64,000 nucleotides of DNA, from NCBI GenBank assembly GCA_964532595.1, contig CAZHIQ010000011.1:26251-90250 (forward strand). The letters run 5' to 3'. The notes under the pieces were generated by a model. That model was not told the origin of the DNA. It saw only the letters and a program-made list of their open reading frames with translations, and did not search any database. Position numbers and translations under genes: made by a program. Of this stretch, positions 1 through 7,474 are shown in pieces; the stretch's first letter is position 1, and each line of letters opens with the position of its first letter. The stretch is from Chryseosolibacter sp964532595 (GTDB lineage: Bacteria; Bacteroidota; Bacteroidia; Cytophagales; Cyclobacteriaceae).

Positions 1-631
1 CCTCAAACGATGGGTTCAGCTCTTGCAAGCGGGGTATCACCTGATGCCGCACGAAGTTCCGCGGATAGTCGTCCGTTGCGTTGGTCGCATCCTCGCGCCA
101 CCGGATCCCCTCCGCTTCCGCGTATTCCCGGATCGCGTTCCGGGTGGCAAAAAGAAGGGGACGAATTACGTTTTGCTTCTTCGCGGCAATACCGCGAAAC
201 CCATCCACGCCCGTACCCCGTATCAGATTGAGCACGACACTTTCAATAAGATCACTGAAATGGTGGGCGGTGGCGATGTAGTCGTATCCGTTCTCGCGAG
301 TAACCTCCTGAAAGAACGCGTAGCGCAGATCGCGCGCCGCCATCTGAATGGACACGCCTTCCGCCAAAGCCCGGGCCTTGGTATCAACCTTCTTGACAAA
401 GACCGGCACACCGAATTCCTGACAAGCCTCGCTGACAAAGTGTTCATCGCCGTCCGACTCCTCACCGCGAAGTCCAAAATTGACATGCGCTACTCCTATC
501 CGGAAACCCGCCGTCCGGAGAAGATGAAACATGACCATTGAATCGAGCCCGCCACTAACAGCTAACAGGATTTTATCTGTAGCTTTGCACAGGTCGTTCT
601 CGCTTATATGGTCCAATACTTGCTTGAGCAC
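1..631 (-). CDS. tilS: tRNA(Ile)-lysidine synthase TilS, partial (C-terminus outside window)
   Basis: TilS attaches lysine to C34 of tRNA-Ile(CAU) using ATP, turning a Met-reading anticodon into an Ile-AUA-reading one; it is cytosolic and normally essential. Translating the minus strand from GTG at 631 gives 210 uninterrupted codons. They carry the PP-loop ATP-binding motif SGGLDS at residues 26-31, the HVNFGLRGEES segment and the TAHH-SDLIES-VLNLIRGTG region typical of the N-type ATP pyrophosphatase domain. The GTG start gives MLKQVLDHI, which fits the family; GTG at 646 and TTG at 637 are in-frame alternatives, bounded by a stop just upstream. The gene runs off the left edge, so the C-terminal TilS domains are not visible. 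It diverges from the OstA-like gene at 652. Confidence 0.93.
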   Translation of the reverse strand, partial: MLKQVLDHISENDLCKATDKILLAVSGGLDSMVMFHLLRTAGFRIGVAHVNFGLRGEESDGDEHFVSEACQEFGVPVFVKKVDTKARALAEGVSIQMAARDLRYAFFQEVTRENGYDYIATAHHFSDLIESVVLNLIRGTGVDGFRGIAAKKQNVIRPLLFATRNAIREYAEAEGIRWREDATNATDDYPRNFVRHQVIPRLQELNPSFE

Positions 632-634
632 CCC

Positions 635-667
635 CAAATTTATCACTTAGGATGAACGAAACGTCAA
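635..667 (-). promoter_or_regulatory. Candidate tilS promoter (Bacteroidota type)
   Basis: Read on the minus strand, TTG (667-665) is followed after 22 bases by TAAATTTG (642-635), an exact match to the Bacteroides -7 consensus TAnnTTTG. It would start transcription at about 630, almost on the GTG start of tilS, so the mRNA would be nearly leaderless. The match is by eye only and the spacing is at the long end. Confidence 0.3.
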
Positions 668-2226
668 TCAACACTATAATTCGCGGGCTACTGGTCATCG
701 CACTTGTACTGGTTGCGTTTTCGGCCGATGCACAGCGACGCGTGCGTCTCAAGGATGCGGACGAACTGCGGGCTGGAACCCGCGACAACGTTCAATACCA
801 GCGTCTGATTGGCAACGTCGTGTTTACCCACAACGAAACCACGATCTACTGCGATTCCGCCCACTTTTACAGACGCGAAAACTCACTGGAGGCGTTTGGC
901 AATGTCCGGATCGTAGAAGGAGATTCTATAACGATTACCGGAAACAGACTGATTTATAGTGGTGATGACAAGGTGGCGAAACTCAGGCGAAACGTGGTGT
1001 TCACCAAACTGGCAACCGCAACGCTGTATACCAATTACCTTGACTATACGCGTCCTACCAACATAGCGTATTACTACAATGGAGGGCGACTGGTGGACAG
1101 CATCAACGTACTGACCAGCCGCAAAGGCCACTACAATGCCAACAACAACCTGGCTTCGTTCCGTGAAAATGTCGTCGTGACAAACCCCGATTACACAATG
1201 TATGCCGACAGCCTCCAATACAACTCGCGAACGAAGGAAATCTACTTTGTGACGGAGACGACTGTTATTAACAAAGACAGCAGTAGAGCCGTATATCAGG
1301 GCGGTGTATACAACACCATATCGAAGACATCCGACTTGTACGAGGGCGTGGGTGAATCGGGCGATTATACTATTTCGGGCGACAGCTATGACCTCGATGC
1401 CATCCGAAACGTGGGACGCGTTCGCGGCAATGTAGTTATGGCCTCGAAAAAAGAAAACCTTATCATCTACGGTCAAGCTTCCGATTTCTACCGCGCTGAA
1501 GGAATTACTAAAGTGTATGACAAAGCCTTCGTTACAAAACTGACCGACGACAGCGACAGCCTCTTCATCACCGCCGATACTCTCGTTTCCATCGACAGTG
1601 ACGACCCTGCGAAAAAACGAATTCTCGCCTATCACAACGTCAAAATATACAAACGCGACCTTCAAGGCGTAGCCGACTCACTCGTCTATCAGGCAGCTGA
1701 TTCTACTATCTACTTTTACAAAGATCCCGTACTCTGGACGCAAGGCAACCAAATGACCGCCGACTCGGTGAGCATGCTTATCGAGAATAATACCATCAGC
1801 AAGATGTATTTGATCGATAACGCCTTCGTCATTTCTCAGGACACGTTGAAAAACTTCAATCAGATCAAGGGTCGGACGATGACGGCGGAATTCGCCAACA
1901 GTCAATTGCATCGCGTTTACGTTGAAGGAAACGGGGAGAGCCTGTACTTCGCTCTCGATGAGAATGACATGTCGTTTATGGGCATGAACCGGATTGTCTG
2001 CAGCAGCATTACTATCCGGTTTCTCGATGGCAAAGTCAACAACCTCAGCTTTTATGTTAGTCCCGAAGCACGGTTTATCCCTCCCCATGAGTTGAAAAAG
2101 GAGGAAATGCGTTTGAGAGGGTTCCAGTGGAAAGGCGATCGCAGGCCTGACCGGAGCCAGGTGGTAAGAGGCCCTATCCTGCCAATCGCCCCACCCCCTA
2201 CCGCGGATGCTGAATCGGGAGAGTAG
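652..2226 (+). CDS. OstA/LptA-like periplasmic protein (LPS transport family)
   Basis: 524 residues with an N-terminal signal peptide (hydrophobic core IIRGLLVIALVLVAF, cleavage near ADAQ, about residue 27). The rest is a run of short beta-strand repeats of the type GNVVF.....TIYCDSAHFYRRENSLEAFGNVRI, with Asp-Ser (ADSL, CDSA) in successive strands. This is the pattern of OstA/LptA-like beta-jellyroll proteins that bridge LPS across the periplasm. Bacteroidota carry long OstA_2 forms like this one. It is therefore probably part of, or accessory to, LPS export; it is not the LptD barrel itself, since no long C-terminal barrel follows. The TAGCTTTG at 580-587, inside tilS, is a possible -7 box. 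The ATG at 652 is the first start. Function is inferred from family resemblance. Confidence 0.75.
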   Translation: MNETSINTIIRGLLVIALVLVAFSADAQRRVRLKDADELRAGTRDNVQYQRLIGNVVFTHNETTIYCDSAHFYRRENSLEAFGNVRIVEGDSITITGNRLIYSGDDKVAKLRRNVVFTKLATATLYTNYLDYTRPTNIAYYYNGGRLVDSINVLTSRKGHYNANNNLASFRENVVVTNPDYTMYADSLQYNSRTKEIYFVTETTVINKDSSRAVYQGGVYNTISKTSDLYEGVGESGDYTISGDSYDLDAIRNVGRVRGNVVMASKKENLIIYGQASDFYRAEGITKVYDKAFVTKLTDDSDSLFITADTLVSIDSDDPAKKRILAYHNVKIYKRDLQGVADSLVYQAADSTIYFYKDPVLWTQGNQMTADSVSMLIENNTISKMYLIDNAFVISQDTLKNFNQIKGRTMTAEFANSQLHRVYVEGNGESLYFALDENDMSFMGMNRIVCSSITIRFLDGKVNNLSFYVSPEARFIPPHELKKEEMRLRGFQWKGDRRPDRSQVVRGPILPIAPPPTADAESGE

Positions 2227-2231
2227 TGCAC

Positions 2232-2258
2232 AAAAAAAGACCGCCCTTTCGGACGGCC
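2232..2258 (-). terminator. Rho-independent terminator of the beta-barrel gene, possibly bidirectional
   Basis: On the minus strand GGCCGTCC, loop GAAA, GGGCGGTC form an 8-bp stem (two G-U pairs) followed by seven T. It lies 26 bases past the stop of the minus gene at 2284 and just after the stop of the plus gene at 2226, so it may serve both convergent genes. Confidence 0.75.
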
Positions 2259-2283
2259 TTCTTAAAGCAATCTAAGACTAGAA

Positions 2284-2841
2284 TTAACGACGTCCGCCGC
2301 CGATAAAGCCACCCAGGCGCACGCCAAGATAGCTATTCTTCACTCCGCTGGTCTCCGGTACGATGTTGTAGTCAAGCGAGAACTGGAAGTGACCTGCATC
2401 AAATCCGACACGGGGATAAAAGCCGAGCTTGCTGGTGGCTGCTTCGCTGATATCTCCTCCGGACTGGTTTGCCTCAATGCTAACTGCAGCGAGGGAGTAA
2501 ATCCCGAGGCCCAGGCCTGCGAAAGGACGGAAATTGTTGTTATTGAAATAATACTGACCGTTGACTGTGTAAGAGCTCAACGCAGCGACGTCTAGTTCTG
2601 CTGATTGTTCATCAGCGAAACCGCGGGCAATTACTGCCCCCTCAATGCGAAGGTTAGCCAGAATCTGATCACTAACCCGGTATCCAGGCTCGATGTAATA
2701 CAGGATCCCGGCTTTGGCACCTTTTCCGCTGGGGCTGGCATAACCAAGACCAAGACCGACGCGGAAGGGATTAAACTCCTGCGCAAACGCTCCGACCGCC
2801 GTGGCGGCGATGACAAAACAAACGATTGCAATTCTTTTCAT
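2284..2841 (-). CDS. Outer membrane beta-barrel protein (small porin/OmpW-like)
   Basis: 185 residues. A signal peptide (MKRIAIVCFVIAATAVGAFAQ) is followed by alternating amphipathic strands with many Gly and aromatic residues (VGLGLGYASPSGKGAKAG, YYIEPGYRVSDQ, FRPFAGLGLGIYSL, FYPRVGFDAGHFQFSLDYNIV, YLGVRLGGFIGGG). This is the look of an eight-stranded outer-membrane beta-barrel of the outer-membrane protein beta-barrel superfamily. Ligand and role cannot be read from the sequence. It is a single-gene unit on the minus strand, ending in a clear terminator and convergent with the OstA-like gene. About 296 bases separate it from the divergent gene at 3138, in which I see no gene. Confidence 0.75.
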   Translation of the reverse strand: MKRIAIVCFVIAATAVGAFAQEFNPFRVGLGLGYASPSGKGAKAGILYYIEPGYRVSDQILANLRIEGAVIARGFADEQSAELDVAALSSYTVNGQYYFNNNNFRPFAGLGLGIYSLAAVSIEANQSGGDISEAATSKLGFYPRVGFDAGHFQFSLDYNIVPETSGVKNSYLGVRLGGFIGGGRR

Positions 2842-3137
2842 AAAAAATTGGGGTTTAAAAAGTTTGGGTTTAAAACGGCAGTAAAGCTGCTCTAACTGCT
2901 GCTACCAAACAAGCGCAAAACAACCAAAACCTTACCTGACCCCGAAAATCGCTTTAATATCGACGGATAAGGCATTTTGCCGCCTGATATCCGGTAACAG
3001 GATTTCTACCGCCCGAAAAAGAAAATCACCGGCAACGTGGTATTGTCACCAGAATTGTATCCGGAACGGAAAAAAATTGCCAGGAACTATGAGAAGCGGC
3101 AAAAAAGCTTAAATTTTGTAGCTCACTCGAACGCGCT

Positions 3138-3842
3138 ATGCGGTATCTCCTCTGGTTGGCATCGGTTCTGATTGCAGGCTACGACCTGTCAGCTCAATCC
3201 TTTGAGCTCGGAGCAACGCAGGAGGTTTATAAAGGCAAGATCGGGGAAACAGTCCGGGTTCCGCTAAAACTGACCAACCGCACCGGCGAACCGCTCTCCC
3301 TCATTATCAAGAAGGTTTCTTCCAACCTGGGCAGCACGCAAAAAGACATGTTATGCCCTGATAATGATTGTTTTACGACCCCTTCTGACGGGCTGGTGGT
3401 CAGACTTGGCCCGGAACAATCCCTTGAAACGGTTGCCGTCGCCCTGGAAGCGGGGTTGGCGAGCGGCATCAGTTCAGTAAAATATATCATCTATAACCGC
3501 TCCAGTCCAGGCGAGGCGGTCGAGCTGGATCTCAATTTTTCCGTGGAGGAATGGTCGGCGATTCAAGATATCCTCACGCATCCTGGGATTGTCCTTCACG
3601 ACGTATATCCCAACCCGGTTACCGACCACGCCTTCGTGAAATACGACCTGATCAATCCCCAGCTTGAAGCCAAGATTGTCATTCACAACATCCTGGGCAA
3701 TACAATCGACGAATACCTGCTTCCGGAGGGTGAGAGCGTCGTCAAAATCAGGACGGACGCCCTTTCGGCCGGCATCTACTTTTATACACTTTATCTTGAC
3801 AATGAGGGCATTATGACCCGAAAACTTATTGTCAGGAAATAA
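3138..3842 (+). CDS. Small exported protein with T9SS type A C-terminal sorting domain
   Basis: 234 residues. A signal peptide (MRYLLWLASVLIAGYDLSAQ) is followed by a roughly 130-residue passenger resembling an Ig-like fold, with one Cys pair (CPDNDC, about 73-78). From about residue 153 the protein has a classic Por-secretion tail: VYPNPVTDHAFVKYDL, then VIHNILGNTIDE, then LSAGIYFYTLYLDNEGIMTRKLIVRK at the very end. Such a tail directs export across the outer membrane by the type IX system and is usually removed at the surface. The passenger is unusually small for a T9SS cargo, and nothing in it identifies an enzyme. It stands alone, 84 bases upstream of bamD. Confidence 0.85.
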   Translation: MRYLLWLASVLIAGYDLSAQSFELGATQEVYKGKIGETVRVPLKLTNRTGEPLSLIIKKVSSNLGSTQKDMLCPDNDCFTTPSDGLVVRLGPEQSLETVAVALEAGLASGISSVKYIIYNRSSPGEAVELDLNFSVEEWSAIQDILTHPGIVLHDVYPNPVTDHAFVKYDLINPQLEAKIVIHNILGNTIDEYLLPEGESVVKIRTDALSAGIYFYTLYLDNEGIMTRKLIVRK

Positions 3843-3911
3843 TTGGGTTATTTTGCGCGCAATCTATCATAGACGGCTGCCGATTCCGTTTTACTGTTGC
3901 AGACGATGTGT

Positions 3912-3919
3912 TATATTTG
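3912..3919 (+). promoter_or_regulatory. Candidate -7 box upstream of bamD
   Basis: TATATTTG matches the Bacteroides -7 consensus TAnnTTTG exactly and ends 7 bases before the ATG at 3927. No good -33 TTG is at the usual distance (TTTT at 3889-3892 is the nearest). If real, the leader would be extremely short. Confidence 0.3.
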
Positions 3920-3926
3920 CGGGCTT

Positions 3927-4739
3927 ATGCGGAGACTATCAGCACCTGTTTCGTTAATTCTCCTGCTGCTTGTCGTTACGGCGTGTAGCAAGTTTAGAAA
4001 AATCGAAAAAAGCCAGGACTGGCGTGTCAAGTACGAGGCGGGAATCAATTACTACAACAAGGAAGACTATTACCGGGCTTCTGTGTTGTTTGAGCAGATT
4101 TTGCCTATCGTTCGCGGCTTGCCGGAAGGGGAAAAGGTTCAGTTCTACCTGGCGTACTGCCAGTTTCATGACAAACTTTATCTCTTGGCCTCCGAGCAGT
4201 TCAAGACGTTTTATGAGACGTATGGACGCAGTGAACTGGCGGAGGAGGCCCGCTTTATGCGTGCCTATTCGCTATATCGCTCCTCGCCAAATCCCAACCT
4301 CGACCAGACTTCGAGCGTGGATGCCATGGCAGCTATGCAGCAGTTCATAAACCGGTATCCGAACAGCAAATTCAGAGACCGGGCGGTTGAAGTGATCGAG
4401 ACTGCCCAGCACAAATTGGAGAAGAAGGGTTTTGAGAATGCACGCCAATACTACAAGATGCGTCTTTACAAGGCAGCTGTAGTGGCGCTCAACAACTTCA
4501 AACAGAATTTTCCTGATTCGAAATACGTTGAAGAAGCATATTATCTGGCAGTTGTTTCGCAGTTTCGGCTCGCAGAACAAAGTTTGCGCTCCTTACAGGC
4601 GGAACGGTACCAGGCTGTCGTCGATCAATATTTGGAATTCCTCGAGCGTTATCCGGACAGCAGTTTCCTGAAAGACGCCGAGAAACTCTATGCGGAGAGC
4701 CTGGAGAAAGTCAATTCATTTAAAGTAGCAAAATCTTAG
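3927..4739 (+). CDS. bamD: Outer membrane assembly lipoprotein BamD
   Basis: BamD is the essential lipoprotein partner of BamA, which folds beta-barrels into the outer membrane. From ATG 3927 the protein is 270 residues with a lipoprotein signal (hydrophobic LILLLLVV, lipobox VTAC, lipidated Cys at residue 20). After it come tetratricopeptide-like helical repeats: YEAGINYYNKEDYYRASVLFEQIL, EQFKTFYETYGRSELAEEARFMRAYSLY, AAMQQFINRYPNSKFRDRAVEVI, VALNNFKQNFPDSKYVEEAYYLAV and VVDQYLEFLERYPDSSF. The PxSxF pattern is typical of BamD/YfiO. A TTG ten codons upstream would give a poor signal peptide, so ATG is preferred. It leads a tight cluster: rpoZ starts 5 bases after its stop. Confidence 0.9.
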   Translation: MRRLSAPVSLILLLLVVTACSKFRKIEKSQDWRVKYEAGINYYNKEDYYRASVLFEQILPIVRGLPEGEKVQFYLAYCQFHDKLYLLASEQFKTFYETYGRSELAEEARFMRAYSLYRSSPNPNLDQTSSVDAMAAMQQFINRYPNSKFRDRAVEVIETAQHKLEKKGFENARQYYKMRLYKAAVVALNNFKQNFPDSKYVEEAYYLAVVSQFRLAEQSLRSLQAERYQAVVDQYLEFLERYPDSSFLKDAEKLYAESLEKVNSFKVAKS

Positions 4740-4744
4740 AAACC

Positions 4745-5065
4745 ATGGCAGTACAATCATCTGTAATCACACGCGACCTCGATAAAATAGCTGCTCCCAC
4801 CGGGAATATTTATCAGTCGGTTGTCGTAATCGGTAAGCGTGCCCGGCAGATTTCAACCAATCTTAAAGAAGAGTTGAACAACAAACTTGCTGAGTTTGCC
4901 ACGACCGTCGATAACCTGGAAGAGGTGTTCGAAAACCGGGAACAGATCGAAATCTCGAGATTTTATGAAAGGTTGCCTAAACCGACAACGACAGCTACGG
5001 AGGAATTCCTGGAAGGAAAACTGAACTTCAGAATGCGCTCCGAGCTTGACGAAACGCTTGAGTAA
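4745..5065 (+). CDS. rpoZ: DNA-directed RNA polymerase omega subunit
   Basis: 106 residues, the usual size in Bacteroidota, where omega resembles archaeal/eukaryal RpoK/RPB6. The conserved core TGNIYQSVVVIGKRARQISTNLKEEL (about 18-43) includes the GKRARQI motif that wraps around the C-terminal tail of beta-prime and helps polymerase assembly. An acidic stretch follows (NLEEVFENREQIEIS) and a tail ending EEFLEGKLNFR. It lies 5 bases after bamD and 52 bases before coaBC, an order that recurs in this phylum, so co-transcription is likely. Confidence 0.93.
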   Translation: MAVQSSVITRDLDKIAAPTGNIYQSVVVIGKRARQISTNLKEELNNKLAEFATTVDNLEEVFENREQIEISRFYERLPKPTTTATEEFLEGKLNFRMRSELDETLE

Positions 5066-5117
5066 TCACGCCGTCTGGCGACTGCCGGACAGCACCATTC
5101 GATAACTTTTCAGAAAG

Positions 5118-6317
5118 GTGCTTGAAAACAAGAAAATAGTGGTCGGTGTTACCGGCAGCATCGCGGCGTATAAATCGGCGATGCTGGTGCGGCTCCTCGT
5201 GAAGGCAGGTGCCCAGGTGCGCGTGGTAATGACTTCCGATGCCCATGCTTTTATTACTCCCCTGACTTTGTCCACTCTGTCCAGAGAGCCTGTTTGGACA
5301 GACTTCGTCAGGGACGAATCCGGTCAGTGGAACAACCACGTTGAGTTGGGTTTGTGGGGTGATGCTTTGGTGATTGCACCCGCCACCGCGAATACGATCG
5401 CAAAAATGGCGCACGGCCTCTGTGACAACCTTCTCATGGCCGTCTATCTCTCTGCGCGATGTCCGGTATTTGTCGCTCCGGCGATGGATCTCGACATGTT
5501 GCAACATCCTTCCACCACAAAAAACATCGAAGCCCTTCGCTCCTACGGCAACAGGATAATTGATCCCGGATACGGAGATCTTGCAAGCGGGCTCACCGGC
5601 ACAGGCCGAATGGCCGAACCCGAGGAGATCGTTGGCGAGCTATCGTCATTCTTCCGCAGAAGTCAGCGTTTGTCGGGTAAGAGGGCCCTCGTAACTGCAG
5701 GGCCTACAAGGGAGGCGATCGACCCCGTCCGTTTTATCAGCAATCACTCCAGCGGTAAAATGGGGTATGCTGTGGCAGAAGCGCTGGCTGCAGCGGGCGC
5801 CGAGGTCGTCCTGGTCAGCGGTCCCACGGAACAGCGCATACACCACCCGTTAGTAAAGGTAGTCCCCGTTGTCACGGCACGCGAAATGCTCGAGGCCAGT
5901 GAGCGGGAATTTGAAAACACTGACATCGCCGTCCTTTCCGCCGCTGTAGCCGACTACCGGCCCACACATACCGCCACCCAAAAAATCAAGAAATCGGGAG
6001 AGTCCCAGACTCTGTCCCTGACGCGAACTGACGACATCGCCGCCACACTTGGCAAAAGAAAGCGAAATGGCCAGGTAGTGGTGGGATTTGCCCTTGAGAC
6101 CGACAACGAAGAATCTAACGCCCTCGCAAAGTTAAGGGCGAAGAATTTCGATCTTATTGTCCTGAATTCGCTAAGAGACGAGGGGGCCGGCTTTGGCTAC
6201 GATACAAATAAGATCACCCTCTTTGATGGCGAGAAGAAGTCCACCTTTCCGCTGCAATCGAAGAAACAGGTGGCGTATGATATTGTCGACGCGATAATTG
6301 AACGGAATCATGCGTAA
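5118..6317 (+). CDS. coaBC: Bifunctional phosphopantothenoylcysteine decarboxylase / phosphopantothenate-cysteine ligase
   Basis: CoaBC makes 4'-phosphopantetheine: the C-terminal CoaB domain joins Cys to 4'-phosphopantothenate and the N-terminal flavoprotein CoaC domain decarboxylates the product. 399 residues. CoaC features: GVTGSIAAYKS flavin-binding start, the NHVELG His (near residue 76), ATANTIAKMAHGLCDNLL and APAMDLDM. CoaB features: ALVTAGPTREAIDPVRFISNHSSGKMG from about 190, and the lysine-rich QKIKKSG. The start codon is GTG at 5118, preceded by AGAAAGG. The last 8 bases overlap the ATG of the next gene. Confidence 0.95.
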   Translation: MLENKKIVVGVTGSIAAYKSAMLVRLLVKAGAQVRVVMTSDAHAFITPLTLSTLSREPVWTDFVRDESGQWNNHVELGLWGDALVIAPATANTIAKMAHGLCDNLLMAVYLSARCPVFVAPAMDLDMLQHPSTTKNIEALRSYGNRIIDPGYGDLASGLTGTGRMAEPEEIVGELSSFFRRSQRLSGKRALVTAGPTREAIDPVRFISNHSSGKMGYAVAEALAAAGAEVVLVSGPTEQRIHHPLVKVVPVVTAREMLEASEREFENTDIAVLSAAVADYRPTHTATQKIKKSGESQTLSLTRTDDIAATLGKRKRNGQVVVGFALETDNEESNALAKLRAKNFDLIVLNSLRDEGAGFGYDTNKITLFDGEKKSTFPLQSKKQVAYDIVDAIIERNHA

Positions 6318-7203
6318 CGTAGCCCTGTTCCTTTTCTTATCGTTGCCATTCACGGCCTGGTGTCAGGAATTGAATTGTTCGGTCGCCATTAACGCATCGC
6401 AGGTGCAAACCTCTGAACGCGCCATTTTCGATGACCTCAAGAACGCCATCGAGCAGTTTATGAACACCCGGAAGTGGACCAACGATGTCTACAAGCAACA
6501 TGAGAAGATCGCTTGCAACCTCCTGATTACTATCACCCGGATGCCAAGTATCGGTACCTTCACCGCGTCGGTCCAGATTCAGTCAGCACGCCCCGTGTTT
6601 AACAGCACTTATACAAGTTTGCTGCTGAACTTCGCTGACCGGGACTGGGAATTCGACTATGTAGAGGCAATGCCTCTGGAGTACAACGACAATACCTTTA
6701 CTAATAACCTGACCTCGATGCTGGCGTTCTACGCCTATCTGATCATTGGCTTCGATCATGACTCATTCAGCGAACTTGGAGGAACTCCGTACTTTCAACG
6801 CGCGATGCAAGTGGTCAACAACGCCCAGCAGTCCGGTCACGCAGGGTGGCAAGCGCTCGGCAGCAATAGAAACCGCTACTGGATCATCGAGAACCTCATC
6901 AATCAACAAATGGTGGGCATCCGGCGCGCGATTTATCAGTATCATCGCCATGGCCTCGATATGTTCCAGTCGAATCCCGATGAGGGCCGCCAGAAGATTC
7001 TCGACGGACTAAAAGAAATCAAGAAAGTTCGCGATATCAATCCGAGTGCGATCCTGGTTGTCAGTTTCTTCGATGCAAAAGGAAAGGAACTTGCAGACAT
7101 CTTTTCCGACGGCAACATCCAGATCCGCCGCCAGGCGTACGATATTGTAACGGCCATCGATCCCTCTAACCGGTCGATGTACGACAAAATCATTGCCAAT
7201 TAG
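6310..7203 (+). CDS. DUF4835 family exported protein (PorD-like, T9SS-associated)
   Basis: 297 residues from ATG 6310; the start overlaps the end of coaBC (ATGCGTAA). A signal peptide (MRNVALFLFLSLPFTAWC) precedes ELNCSVAINASQVQ, the family hallmark. Later segments such as MLAFYAYLIIGFDHDSF, YFQRAMQVVNNAQ and NRYWIIENLIN fit DUF4835, a family found in Bacteroidota. From memory, some annotation pipelines name it PorD, a type IX secretion component; I cannot verify that here. The mature protein should be periplasmic or attached to the outer membrane. It sits between coaBC and recN, its usual neighbourhood in this phylum. Biochemical role unknown. Confidence 0.8.
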   Translation: MRNVALFLFLSLPFTAWCQELNCSVAINASQVQTSERAIFDDLKNAIEQFMNTRKWTNDVYKQHEKIACNLLITITRMPSIGTFTASVQIQSARPVFNSTYTSLLLNFADRDWEFDYVEAMPLEYNDNTFTNNLTSMLAFYAYLIIGFDHDSFSELGGTPYFQRAMQVVNNAQQSGHAGWQALGSNRNRYWIIENLINQQMVGIRRAIYQYHRHGLDMFQSNPDEGRQKILDGLKEIKKVRDINPSAILVVSFFDAKGKELADIFSDGNIQIRRQAYDIVTAIDPSNRSMYDKIIAN

Positions 7204-7249
7204 CCGCGCGCCTGTGCGCTCTGCTATCGATACCCAAACATTCAGCGTT

Positions 7250-7474
7250 ATGGCCACACGCCAGTTAAGACTGACTACCCTACAAGAGATACGTGAAAAA
7301 CTCGGCGCACATACAGGAAAAAAAATTAATATTGTTCTTCGTGACCGAACCGTATTTTACGGGAAACTGAAGGAAATCCAGGCAACGCATCTTGAGTTTG
7401 TGAACCTGAGAAACCGCAGTGAAAAACTTCCGTTGGATACGATCAGTGAAGTTTACCTCGATTCGAACCAGTAA
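7250..7474 (+). CDS. Small Sm-like (Hfq/LSm-fold) protein of unknown function
   Basis: 74 residues from ATG 7250. The pattern is one N-terminal helix (LTTLQEIREKLGAH) followed by five predicted beta-strands: GKKINIVLRDRTVFYGKLKEIQ, THLEFVNLRN, EKLPLDTISEVYLD. A helix plus short strands, with G-K-L-x-x-I-x-x-x-H-L-E-F in strands 2-3 and a hydrophobic final pair, is how Sm/Hfq-fold proteins look. The gene ends in TAATG shared with recN, so the two are translationally linked. It lacks the Hfq YKH motif. Whether it binds RNA is inference only. A TTG further upstream gives no sensible N-terminus. Confidence 0.6.
   Translation: MATRQLRLTTLQEIREKLGAHTGKKINIVLRDRTVFYGKLKEIQATHLEFVNLRNRSEKLPLDTISEVYLDSNQ

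Noticed and set aside
883..1665. 260-codon open frame on the minus strand
   Set aside because: It lies fully inside the OstA-like gene, has no upstream signal, and the plus-strand product has a signal peptide and family repeats.
3853..3862. TTGCGCGCAA palindrome between the T9SS cargo gene and bamD
   Set aside because: Ten symmetric bases with no loop and no T-run do not make a terminator, and no operator role is supported.
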